Part shown: piece after piece, positions 34,802-41,232 of the stretch
Position numbering within the stretch: position 1 is the stretch's first letter
Layout of the letters: every line of letters begins with the position of its first letter
DNA from: an uncultured Elusimicrobia bacterium
GTDB taxonomy: Bacteria > Elusimicrobiota > Elusimicrobia > Elusimicrobiales > Elusimicrobiaceae
Direction of reading: 5' to 3'
DNA length: 64,000 bases
Assembly: GCA_945913025.1 (NCBI GenBank)
Contig: CAMECJ010000001.1
Span: 124,001-188,000 of the forward strand
Program-made: the position numbers and the translations under genes
The notes under the pieces: generated by a model
What the model was told of the DNA's origin: nothing
The model's input: the letters and a program-made list of their open reading frames with translations, nothing else
Database searches by the model: none

Positions 34802-37606
34802 ATGGTAAAAAAATCCGTCAAAAAAGCGGCCAAACCCGCCGCCAAAAAGACTGTAAAAAAAGCCGTTAAAGCCGTCAAATACGTTTATTCTTTCGGTGCA
34901 GGAAAAGCCGAGGGGAATGGCAAAATGAAAGAATTATTGGGTGGAAAAGGGGCCAACCTCGCCGAAATGTCCGGCCAGTTAAAACTCCCCGTTCCTCCCG
35001 GTTTTACCATTACTACTGAAGTGTGTACCTATTATTGGAATAATAAACGCACCTATCCAAAAACCTTAAAATCCGACGTAGAAGCCAACCTCAAAAAAAT
35101 TGAACGCGAAACAAAAAAAGTGTTCGGTTCCGAAAAGAATCCGCTTTTGGTGTCCGTCCGCTCCGGTGCACGTGCTTCTATGCCCGGTATGATGGAAACC
35201 ATTTTAAATATCGGCCTGACGGAAAAAACGATCCCGGGGATGATTGCCAAAACGGGCGATCCCCGCTTTGTGTATGACGCGTACCGCCGCCTGATTATGA
35301 TGTATTCCGACGTAGTAATGGAAAAAGCCGCCGGAATTGAACCCAAGGACGGCGAAGGCATTCGCAAGATTTTGGACGGTTTGCTCGGCGATGTAAAAAC
35401 CAAACTCGGCGTGAAAGACGATACGCAAATCCCCGCAGAAGAACTGATTAAACTCTGCGCGGAATTTAAGAAAACCGTCAAAAAAGTGCTCAAAAAAGAC
35501 TTTCCGGACGACGCGATGGAACAGCTCTGGGGCGCCATCGGCGCGGTGTTTGCGTCTTGGAACGGCAAACGCGCCATTGCCTACCGCAACATTGAAAATA
35601 TCCCGCACGACTGGGGCACCGCCGTCAACGTGCAAACGATGGTATTCGGTAATATGGGCGACACCAGCGCCACGGGCGTAGCGTTTACCCGCAACCCGGG
35701 CAACGGCGACAGCCATTTCTACGGCGAATATTTGGTCAATGCCCAGGGCGAGGACGTGGTGGCCGGAATCCGCACCCCCTCTCCGATGAATAAGTGGTCT
35801 GCCAACGCGCACTCCAAACATCTGCCGACGCTTGAAAAAGTAATGCCCAAAGCCTATAAGGAACTTGACGCTATCCAGAAAAAACTGGAAAAACATTTCC
35901 ACGATATGCTGGATATTGAATTTACCATTGAGGACCAAAAACTCTGGATGCTTCAGTGCCGCGTCGGCAAGAGAAACGGCACCGCGGCCGTACAGATGGC
36001 TCTTGATATGGTAAAAGAACGCCTTATTACCAAAGAAGAAGCCGTTCTGCGCGTTACGCCGGCGCAGCTCGGAGAACTGCTTTTGCCCGCCATTGACCCC
36101 AAAGCCGAAGCGGGCGTCACGCCTGTAGCCAAAGGTCTCCCCGCGGGCCCGGGCGGCGCGGCCGGAACGATTGTGTTCAGCTCCCTAGACGCCATCAAAC
36201 TGCAGGAATCGGGCCAAAACGCTATTTTGGTGCGCGAAGAAACCAACCCCGAGGATATTGAAGGTATGCGCGCGGCGGCCGGTATTCTTACCCAGCGCGG
36301 CGGTATGACCTCGCACGCGGCGCTTGTGGCGCGCGGCTGGGGCAAATGCTGTATTGTGGGCTGCGGCGAGTTGGAAATCAATTTGAACGATAAAACCGTC
36401 AAAATGGGCGGCAAAACGTATAAAGAAGGCGACGCGCTGACCCTGAACGGGACGAAAGGTTTTGTCTACGACGGCGCGCTTAAAATGTTGGCCGCCGGAG
36501 AAGGAAACAAAAACCTGGCCGCGTTCCTCTCCCTGTGCGACAAAGTGCGCACCTTAAAAGTGCGCGCCAACGCCGATACGGAAGAAGACGCCTTAAAAGC
36601 CCGCAAATTCGGCGCAGAAGGCATCGGCCTGTTCCGTATTGAACATATGTTCTACGGCAAAAATTCCGAAAAGCCGCTTTTCATTCTGCGCAAGATGATT
36701 CTCTCCGGCTCCGAAGAAGAACGCAAAGCCGCCGTGGAAGAATTGTTCCCCTTTATGAAGCGGGATATTAAAGCTACGATGAAAGCAATGTCCGGCTACA
36801 GCGTAACCATCCGCTTAATGGATCCGCCGCTGCACGAATTTGTGCCCACCCTGCCCGAAAAACAGCAGGAACTGGCCAAAGAACTTGGTATCACAATGGA
36901 CGTTTTCAAAGAACGCGCCGCAGGCCTGCACGAAGTCAACCCGATGATGGGCCACCGCGGTATCCGCTTGGGTATAACCTATCCGGAAATTACGCTTATG
37001 CAGTCCCGCGCGATTTTTGAATCCGCCGCCGAACTGATTAAAGAAGGCCATAAAGCCGTGCCGGAAGTGATGATTCCGCTGACCTGCGACGTAAACGAAA
37101 TCGTCGCCCAGAAAAAACTCATCCGCGAGGCTTACGACGAAGTAGTGGCGAAAACGAAAGTCAAAAAGCTGAACTACTCCGTCGGTACGATGATTGAAAT
37201 CCCCCGCGCCGCCGTTCTTGCTTACGAAGTGGCGGGCGAAGCGGATTTCTTCTCGTTCGGCACCAACGACCTCACGCAGATGACGTTCGGTTTCTCGCGC
37301 GATGACATCGGTTCGTTCCTCCCCGAATACTTGAAACAGGGCATTTTGGAAGCTGACCCGTTCCAAACGCTTGACCAGCGCGGCGTGGGCATGCTTATCC
37401 AACACGCCGTATGCGAAGGGCGCGACCGGAAACCCAACCTGAAAGTGGGCATCTGCGGCGAACACGGCGGAGACCCCGAAAGTGTGGAATTTTGCCACCG
37501 CGAAGGGTTTACCTATGTATCCTGCTCGGCGTTCCGCGTGCCGATAGCCCGTTTGGCCGCCGCGCAAGCCGCCGCCAAAGACGTGCTTGCCAAAAAACGC
37601 AAATAA
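34802..37606 (+). CDS. ppdK: Pyruvate, phosphate dikinase
   Basis: 934 residues from ATG 34802 (GGAGA about 13 nt upstream). After an unusual 24-residue Lys/Ala tail comes the ATP-grasp domain ('GGKGANLAEMSGQLKLPVPPGF', 'VSVRSGARASMPGMMETILNIG'). The phosphohistidine domain has catalytic His in 'GGMTSHAALVARGWGKCC'. The PEP/pyruvate barrel has 'GLFRIEHMF', 'GHRGIRLGITYPE', 'FGTNDLTQMTFGFSRDD' and the catalytic Cys in 'KVGICGEHGGDP'. It interconverts PEP, AMP and PPi with pyruvate, ATP and Pi. A terminator follows. Confidence 0.97.
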   Translation: MVKKSVKKAAKPAAKKTVKKAVKAVKYVYSFGAGKAEGNGKMKELLGGKGANLAEMSGQLKLPVPPGFTITTEVCTYYWNNKRTYPKTLKSDVEANLKKIERETKKVFGSEKNPLLVSVRSGARASMPGMMETILNIGLTEKTIPGMIAKTGDPRFVYDAYRRLIMMYSDVVMEKAAGIEPKDGEGIRKILDGLLGDVKTKLGVKDDTQIPAEELIKLCAEFKKTVKKVLKKDFPDDAMEQLWGAIGAVFASWNGKRAIAYRNIENIPHDWGTAVNVQTMVFGNMGDTSATGVAFTRNPGNGDSHFYGEYLVNAQGEDVVAGIRTPSPMNKWSANAHSKHLPTLEKVMPKAYKELDAIQKKLEKHFHDMLDIEFTIEDQKLWMLQCRVGKRNGTAAVQMALDMVKERLITKEEAVLRVTPAQLGELLLPAIDPKAEAGVTPVAKGLPAGPGGAAGTIVFSSLDAIKLQESGQNAILVREETNPEDIEGMRAAAGILTQRGGMTSHAALVARGWGKCCIVGCGELEINLNDKTVKMGGKTYKEGDALTLNGTKGFVYDGALKMLAAGEGNKNLAAFLSLCDKVRTLKVRANADTEEDALKARKFGAEGIGLFRIEHMFYGKNSEKPLFILRKMILSGSEEERKAAVEELFPFMKRDIKATMKAMSGYSVTIRLMDPPLHEFVPTLPEKQQELAKELGITMDVFKERAAGLHEVNPMMGHRGIRLGITYPEITLMQSRAIFESAAELIKEGHKAVPEVMIPLTCDVNEIVAQKKLIREAYDEVVAKTKVKKLNYSVGTMIEIPRAAVLAYEVAGEADFFSFGTNDLTQMTFGFSRDDIGSFLPEYLKQGILEADPFQTLDQRGVGMLIQHAVCEGRDRKPNLKVGICGEHGGDPESVEFCHREGFTYVSCSAFRVPIARLAAAQAAAKDVLAKKRK

Positions 37607-37618
37607 GTTCTTGCATAT

Positions 37619-37658
37619 AAAAAAGCTCCCCGCGCTTGTTGCTAGCGGGGAGTTTTTT
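37619..37658 (+). terminator. Terminator of ppdK
   Basis: CTCCCCGC (37626-37633) pairs with GCGGGGAG (37645-37652), followed by six T. The adjacent A-run before the stem extends the pairing. Confidence 0.93.
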
Positions 37659-37747
37659 ATCTAATTAAAACCGAAGTGAGCCGACTTCCTCTTACGCCGG
37701 CAAGCCGATAAAGTTTAAAATAAATAGTCAGGAAAGAAAAAGTTTCT

Positions 37748-38040
37748 TATAATATACATATCTTAGATTAAGGAGAATATTGGCTGAAAAAGGCCCTGAA
37801 CCGGCCTGGAAAAATTTATCTGTTTTTGAAGCCGTCTGAACGGAAGACGGGTACTTGAATAAAGTTCACAAACAGTTCAAAAACAGTCGTTTTAGGCACA
37901 ATACACGCAAGCTGATCCCTTGCCCGTATTGTGCCAAGTGTTTGTCGTCTATCGGCAAACCACGGCTGTTATATTTGGGCTACTGTTTGTGGGCTCAGGA
38001 TAATGGCCGTTTTTATTGCCATAACTGAGCCCTGAGTATA
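37748..38040 (+). ncRNA. Candidate structured leader or small RNA upstream of pilin
   Basis: TATAAT (37748-37753), with TAGTCA 17 bp upstream, begins a stretch holding four hairpins in series. They are AGGCC/GGCCT (37791-37807), CCGTCT/AGACGG (37832-37850), GGCACAATAC/GTATTGTGCC (37895-37935, with an inner GCAAG/CTTGC), and GGGCTCAG/CTGAGCCC (37991-38032, with an inner ATGGC/GCCAT). No T-run ends it, so it may be a 5' leader of the pilin at 38054. The same bases also read as a Cys-rich frame (see 37780). I recognise no known RNA class. Confidence 0.5.
37780..38028 (+). pseudogene. Cys-rich zinc-ribbon-like reading frame with one in-frame TGA
   Basis: TTG 37780 follows AGGAG by 4 nt and reads 19 codons (MAEKGPEPAWKNLSVFEAV), then TGA at 37837-37839. 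The same frame continues 62 more codons to TGA 38026 without another stop. The second part has 'IPCPYCAKCLSSIGKPRLL', a later Cys, and ends 'RFYCHN', six Cys in 36 residues as in zinc ribbons. It could be a decayed gene, a gene restarting at TTG 37855, a recoded TGA, or chance within a structured RNA. No SECIS-like hairpin of the usual bacterial form follows the TGA. Confidence 0.35.
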
Positions 38041-38053
38041 GGAGAAAAAGTGT

Positions 38054-38554
38054 ATGGCAATAAAACATAACGGATTTACGCTTATTGAATTGTTGGTGGT
38101 TGTTCTTATTATTGGCATATTGACGGCGGTTGCCGTGCCGCAATATCAAAAAGCGGTGGAACGTGCAAGGTCCTCTGAAGCGTTGGTTAATGTGAAGGCG
38201 TTGGTTAGCGCCTTAAAAGTATATAAAATGGCAAATGGAACGATTACCGATGATTTAAGTCAGCTGGACATAGATTTAACGGGTAGATTAAGCCAAAACA
38301 ATAAACAATTAGCCTCTAATTTGTTTACCTACTCCATAAGTGATATTACATGTTACAGGATATATGCCAAGCGCAATAATCCGCAAAATATTCCTTCTTT
38401 ATCCTATACTATTTATTACAGGGATGAAACGGGTTATGTTTGCCATGCGGAAAATCCGGCCACATACTCTTTATGCCGCAGTATATGCAACGGGGCGGAA
38501 CTGTCTCTAATCTTAGTGGGAAGTGAGAGCGCAAAAGAGTGTGTCATAAAATAA
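38054..38554 (+). CDS. Type IV pilin-like protein (prepilin N-terminal motif)
   Basis: 166 residues with AGGAG 9 nt upstream. The prepilin signal is short and basic (MAIKHNG), followed by the class III cleavage/methylation motif FTLIELLVVVLIIGILTAVA with Glu at +5. The helix then runs 'VPQYQKAVERARSSEALVNV', typical of PilE/PulG proteins. The C-terminal head has Cys residues near 117, 137, 145, 149 and 164, allowing disulfide-bounded loops. Elusimicrobium genomes are known for many scattered pilin-like genes. No pilus assembly genes are nearby. Confidence 0.9.
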   Translation: MAIKHNGFTLIELLVVVLIIGILTAVAVPQYQKAVERARSSEALVNVKALVSALKVYKMANGTITDDLSQLDIDLTGRLSQNNKQLASNLFTYSISDITCYRIYAKRNNPQNIPSLSYTIYYRDETGYVCHAENPATYSLCRSICNGAELSLILVGSESAKECVIK

Positions 38555-38750
38555 ACTGAAAACTCTTATTTGCGCGTTTAAAAAACGGTACATTCCCCCG
38601 CACCAGACAATGCAGGCCGAACACCTGCGGATTGGGCACGTGCTCAGGGCCATAAGGAAACATTATCTTGTTTAGAGAAAACAACTGGAAAACCTGCTCA
38701 AAAGGTGCTACAATAGGAAGTCGTATACTTTGATTAAGGAGCTTTTTCCT

Positions 38751-39053
38751 ATGAAAAAACTGTTCGCTTTGGCGGGAGCCAGCTTGATGTTGGCCGCCTG
38801 CGCCACCCCCAGCACTTATGTAGGCAATGCCCTCTTCAGCCAGACCAGTCAACCGATGTTGGTTACCGCTAATTCCGGTTCCAGAGTCGGCCGCGCCTGC
38901 GCCACCAATATTTTGGGAATTTACATTTCCGGCGATATGTCTATTGAAGCCGCCAAGAAAAACGGCAGAATCACCAAAGTGGCTTCTGTGGACAGAGAAA
39001 TCAGAAGCTATGCCGTGTGGGCAGAAGCCTGCACTGTCGTTAAAGGCAACTAA
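38751..39053 (+). CDS. TRL-like family lipoprotein
   Basis: 100 residues from ATG 38751, with AAGGAG 10-11 nt upstream and TATACT at 38724-38729. The lipoprotein signal is MKKLFALAGASLMLAAC with lipobox LAAC. The mature part 'GSRVGRACATNILGIYISGDMSIEAAKKNGRITKVASVDREIRSYAVWAEACTVVKGN' matches the TRL-like family ('GDxSIEAAxKNGxITKV'). These are small envelope lipoproteins of unknown role, often in multiple copies. A strong terminator follows, so it is a single-gene transcript. Confidence 0.85.
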   Translation: MKKLFALAGASLMLAACATPSTYVGNALFSQTSQPMLVTANSGSRVGRACATNILGIYISGDMSIEAAKKNGRITKVASVDREIRSYAVWAEACTVVKGN

Positions 39054-39063
39054 GTTTTTTAGC

Positions 39064-39088
39064 AGGCCCCGAATTTCGGGGCCTTTTT
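39064..39088 (+). terminator. Terminator of TRL lipoprotein
   Basis: AGGCCCCGAA-TTTCGGGGCCT forms a near-perfect stem followed by TTTTT, 11 nt after the stop codon. Confidence 0.93.
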
Positions 39089-39132
39089 GCTCTTTTTCTC
39101 CATAACACCAGGACCTTTTTACCCTGCCTTCT

Positions 39133-39182
39133 GGGTCCAAAGACCCTGTTTTTTTACACCAAAAACAGCCATACTGTATATA
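39133..39182 (+). promoter_or_regulatory. GGGTCC dyad with downstream promoter
   Basis: GGGTC-CAAA-GACCC (39133-39146) is a perfect hairpin followed by TG and seven T. TTTACA (39153-39158) and TATATA (39177-39182) lie 18 bp apart directly downstream. The same dyad-TG-T-run arrangement, at nearly the same distance (27-28 nt) from a -10-like box, precedes the 56-codon gene at 32648. Confidence 0.5.
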
Positions 39183-39208
39183 GGCAACTTTAATACGGGA
39201 GATAGTTT

Positions 39209-39280
39209 ATGCAAACAAATACGGACAATCTGCTTATTATGAGTATGGAATTTATCGCTGTTTCCTCCAAAACGCGATAG
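39209..39280 (+). CDS. Possible 23-residue peptide in its own short transcript
   Basis: ATG 39209 follows GGGAG by 9-10 nt and reads MQTNTDNLLIMSMEFIAVSSKTR. A promoter stands at 39153-39182 and a terminator at 39306-39325, so a transcript of about 135 nt is predicted with this frame in it. The peptide is not hydrophobic enough for a type I toxin. It may equally be a chance frame in a small RNA. Confidence 0.35.
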   Translation: MQTNTDNLLIMSMEFIAVSSKTR

Positions 39281-39305
39281 TCATAATTTTTCAGACAGCA
39301 ACTAT

Positions 39306-39325
39306 ACGGGCATTTGCCCGTTTTT
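39306..39325 (+). terminator. Terminator of the short transcript before gmk
   Basis: ACGGGC-ATTT-GCCCGT followed by TTTT, located 25 nt after the 23-codon frame and 48 nt before gmk. Confidence 0.8.
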
Positions 39326-39338
39326 ATGCCTTTTTCCC

Positions 39339-39367
39339 TTTACGCAAGAGAGATTATTTACTAAAAT
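39339..39367 (+). promoter_or_regulatory. Leaderless-type promoter of gmk
   Basis: TTTACG (39339-39344), 17 bp, then TAAAAT (39362-39367), then 6 nt to the ATG at 39374. This places the transcription start on the start codon. No ribosome binding site lies within 20 nt of it. Confidence 0.5.
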
Positions 39368-39373
39368 ATAATT

Positions 39374-39970
39374 ATGGATGCTTTTCCTATTATCGTTTCG
39401 TCCCCGTCCGGCGCGGGAAAAACCACTATTGTGGATGCCGTATTAAAGCGCGATAAATCCGTTTCACGCGTGATTACCGCCACCACCCGTGCACCGCGCA
39501 AAGGCGAAAAAGACGGCAAGGATTACCATTTTCTGACGATTAAACAATTTGAACAAGCCATTAAAAAAGGCCAAATGCTTGAATGGGCGCAAGTGCATAC
39601 GCACTATTACGGGATTCCCAAAAAATCCGTAGACACGCTGCTGAAAAAAGGAATTTGTCCCATTTTGGTTATCGACGTACAAGGTGCGCGAACGGTCAAG
39701 AACGAATATCCGCAGGCCGCCACGGTGTTTATCGTTCCGCCCAGTTTAAAAGAGCTTAAAAAGCGCATTTTGGGCAGAAACGACAATACGCAGGATATCG
39801 AAATCCGCTTGGAAACCGCCAAAAAAGAGATGCAGGAGCTAGACCGTTACGACTATGCGCTCCTCAACGATGATTTGGAAAAAGCCGTAAACGATATGGC
39901 CGGGATTGTGGCCGCCGAACAGTGCCGCGTAAACCGCCAAGATTTAAAAAAGATTAAAAATCTTAAGTAA
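39374..39970 (+). CDS. gmk: Guanylate kinase
   Basis: 198 residues. The P-loop SPSGAGKTT spans residues 9-17. The GMP-binding region 'VITATTRAPRKGEKDGKDYHFLTIKQFEQAIKKGQMLEWAQVHTHYYGIPKKSVD' follows, then 'ILVIDVQGARTVK', 'IFIVPPS'-type and 'LDRYDYALLND' segments. It phosphorylates GMP or dGMP to the diphosphate. It is the first gene of gmk-rpoZ-udg-priA, an order common in bacteria for gmk-rpoZ. It begins just downstream of a -10 box and lacks a Shine-Dalgarno. Confidence 0.97.
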   Translation: MDAFPIIVSSPSGAGKTTIVDAVLKRDKSVSRVITATTRAPRKGEKDGKDYHFLTIKQFEQAIKKGQMLEWAQVHTHYYGIPKKSVDTLLKKGICPILVIDVQGARTVKNEYPQAATVFIVPPSLKELKKRILGRNDNTQDIEIRLETAKKEMQELDRYDYALLNDDLEKAVNDMAGIVAAEQCRVNRQDLKKIKNLK

Positions 39971-39985
39971 TACGAGGGAGCGAAT

Positions 39986-40282
39986 ATGTCCGCAAAAAAT
40001 GATAAAGAATTTGACGCCAGGTTGATGAACTATGAAGGCGATCGTTATGATATTGTCGTGCTTGCATCCACTTGGGCAAAAGAACTTAAAAAGAAACAGG
40101 AATACAAAAACCAACCCCACGCCGTAGTGATTAAAGTGGCGCTGGACGATATCCTTTCCGGCCGCGTAACCAAAGACGAAGTGCTGCGCATCAGCAAAGA
40201 AAATCTGGAAGCGGAACTGCGCGCGCAGGAAGAAGCCCGCAAAGAAGCGGAACGCAAAGCCAAAGAACCGATGAGATTATAA
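39986..40282 (+). CDS. rpoZ: RNA polymerase omega subunit
   Basis: 98 residues, with GAGGGAG before the ATG. 'RLMNYEGDRYDIVVLASTWAKELKKKQEYKNQPHAVVIKVALDDILSGRV' is the RpoZ/omega core (normally 'GNRYxLVxxAsxRARQL', a variant here). The end is a charged Glu/Ala/Lys helix. Omega binds the beta-prime C-terminus and aids polymerase assembly. It is placed 15 nt after gmk and overlaps the next start by one base. Confidence 0.88.
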   Translation: MSAKNDKEFDARLMNYEGDRYDIVVLASTWAKELKKKQEYKNQPHAVVIKVALDDILSGRVTKDEVLRISKENLEAELRAQEEARKEAERKAKEPMRL

Positions 40283-41226
40283 TGGCGCAGGATTCGCTTA
40301 TCCGTTTGGCCGCAGAGTTGAAAAACTTTTTGGCCGCACAGGACGAAGATGAATTTATTGCAACGGCGGCGGCAATCCCCGCCGCCGTTTGCGTTGCGTC
40401 CGCACGGGCTGACGAACAACCCGCGGAAAACTGCGTCCGCCGGATGCCCGCTCCTATGCCGGAAGGCGAAACCTTAACCGTTGAATTTCCGCGCGCTCAA
40501 GCGCGCCGGCACGCCGCAAAGACCGCTCCCGCCTTTACACAAGAGCCCGCGGCGCAAAAAACCTTTTCAGACCGACAGGAACCCGCCCTTATGAATACCG
40601 CCCAAAAAACCGCCGCGTTGGCGGAACTGGCCGACACCATTAAAAATTGTTCGCGCTGCCCGCTGGGCGCCACGCGTATTAACGCCGTTCCGGGTGAAGG
40701 GAATGTGGACGCGGAGCTGATGTTCATCGGCGAAGGCCCCGGGTTTGACGAAGACCGCCAAGGCCGTCCCTTCGTCGGACGCGCTGGCCAGCTCTTGGAT
40801 AAAATGATTGCGGCGATGGGTCTTACACGTGAGCAGGTGTTCATCGCCAACATTGCCAAATGCCACCCGATGACCGACCCTTTGCACCCCGAAAAACACG
40901 GTAACGACCGCGCTCCGAATGCGGGCGAAATCGCCTGCTGCCGCAAGTATTTGGAACAGCAAATCGCCATTATCTGTCCGAAATACATCGTCGCGCTGGG
41001 CGGCGTATCGGCCAAAGCTCTGATTTCGGATGCCAAATCCTTGGGGGCACTCAGGGGCCGCTTCTATGATTTAAGTTTGGACACTATAAAACTCCCCCGC
41101 CCCGTTAAAATTTTAGCCACCTTTCACCCCGCCGCGCTTTTGCGCAACCCAAGTTGGAAAAAGGATGCGTGGGTTGACCTGCAAATGGTAATGGCCGAAC
41201 TGGGATTAAAAGGCGCGTCTAAATAA
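40282..41226 (+). CDS. udg: Family 4 uracil-DNA glycosylase
   Basis: 314 residues. The catalytic domain starts near residue 110. The [4Fe-4S] ligands are C123, C126 ('NCSRCPLGATR'), C194 ('IAKCHPM') and C220. 'PGEGNVDAELMFIGEGPGFDEDRQGRPFVGRAGQLLDKM' holds motif A, and 'LATFHPAALLRNPSWK' holds the motif with catalytic His. It removes uracil from DNA. The first 100 residues are a low-complexity Ala/Pro/Arg extension, as often seen in this family. Spacing between the third and fourth Cys is about 10 residues longer than usual. Confidence 0.94.
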   Translation: MAQDSLIRLAAELKNFLAAQDEDEFIATAAAIPAAVCVASARADEQPAENCVRRMPAPMPEGETLTVEFPRAQARRHAAKTAPAFTQEPAAQKTFSDRQEPALMNTAQKTAALAELADTIKNCSRCPLGATRINAVPGEGNVDAELMFIGEGPGFDEDRQGRPFVGRAGQLLDKMIAAMGLTREQVFIANIAKCHPMTDPLHPEKHGNDRAPNAGEIACCRKYLEQQIAIICPKYIVALGGVSAKALISDAKSLGALRGRFYDLSLDTIKLPRPVKILATFHPAALLRNPSWKKDAWVDLQMVMAELGLKGASK

Positions 41227-41232
41227 AAAATT

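Noticed and set aside
36815-37567. Long open frame (250 codons) antisense to ppdK
   Set aside because: It is a mirror of a highly conserved coding region with strong codon bias; it has no family motif and no independent ribosome binding site.
37832-37850. SECIS element for the in-frame TGA at 37837
   Set aside because: The TGA lies inside the stem rather than 10-25 nt before an apical loop, and no selenocysteine genes are in the window.
38544-39140. 198-codon frame on the minus strand over the TRL lipoprotein
   Set aside because: It crosses a strong plus-strand promoter, ribosome binding site and terminator; no motif.
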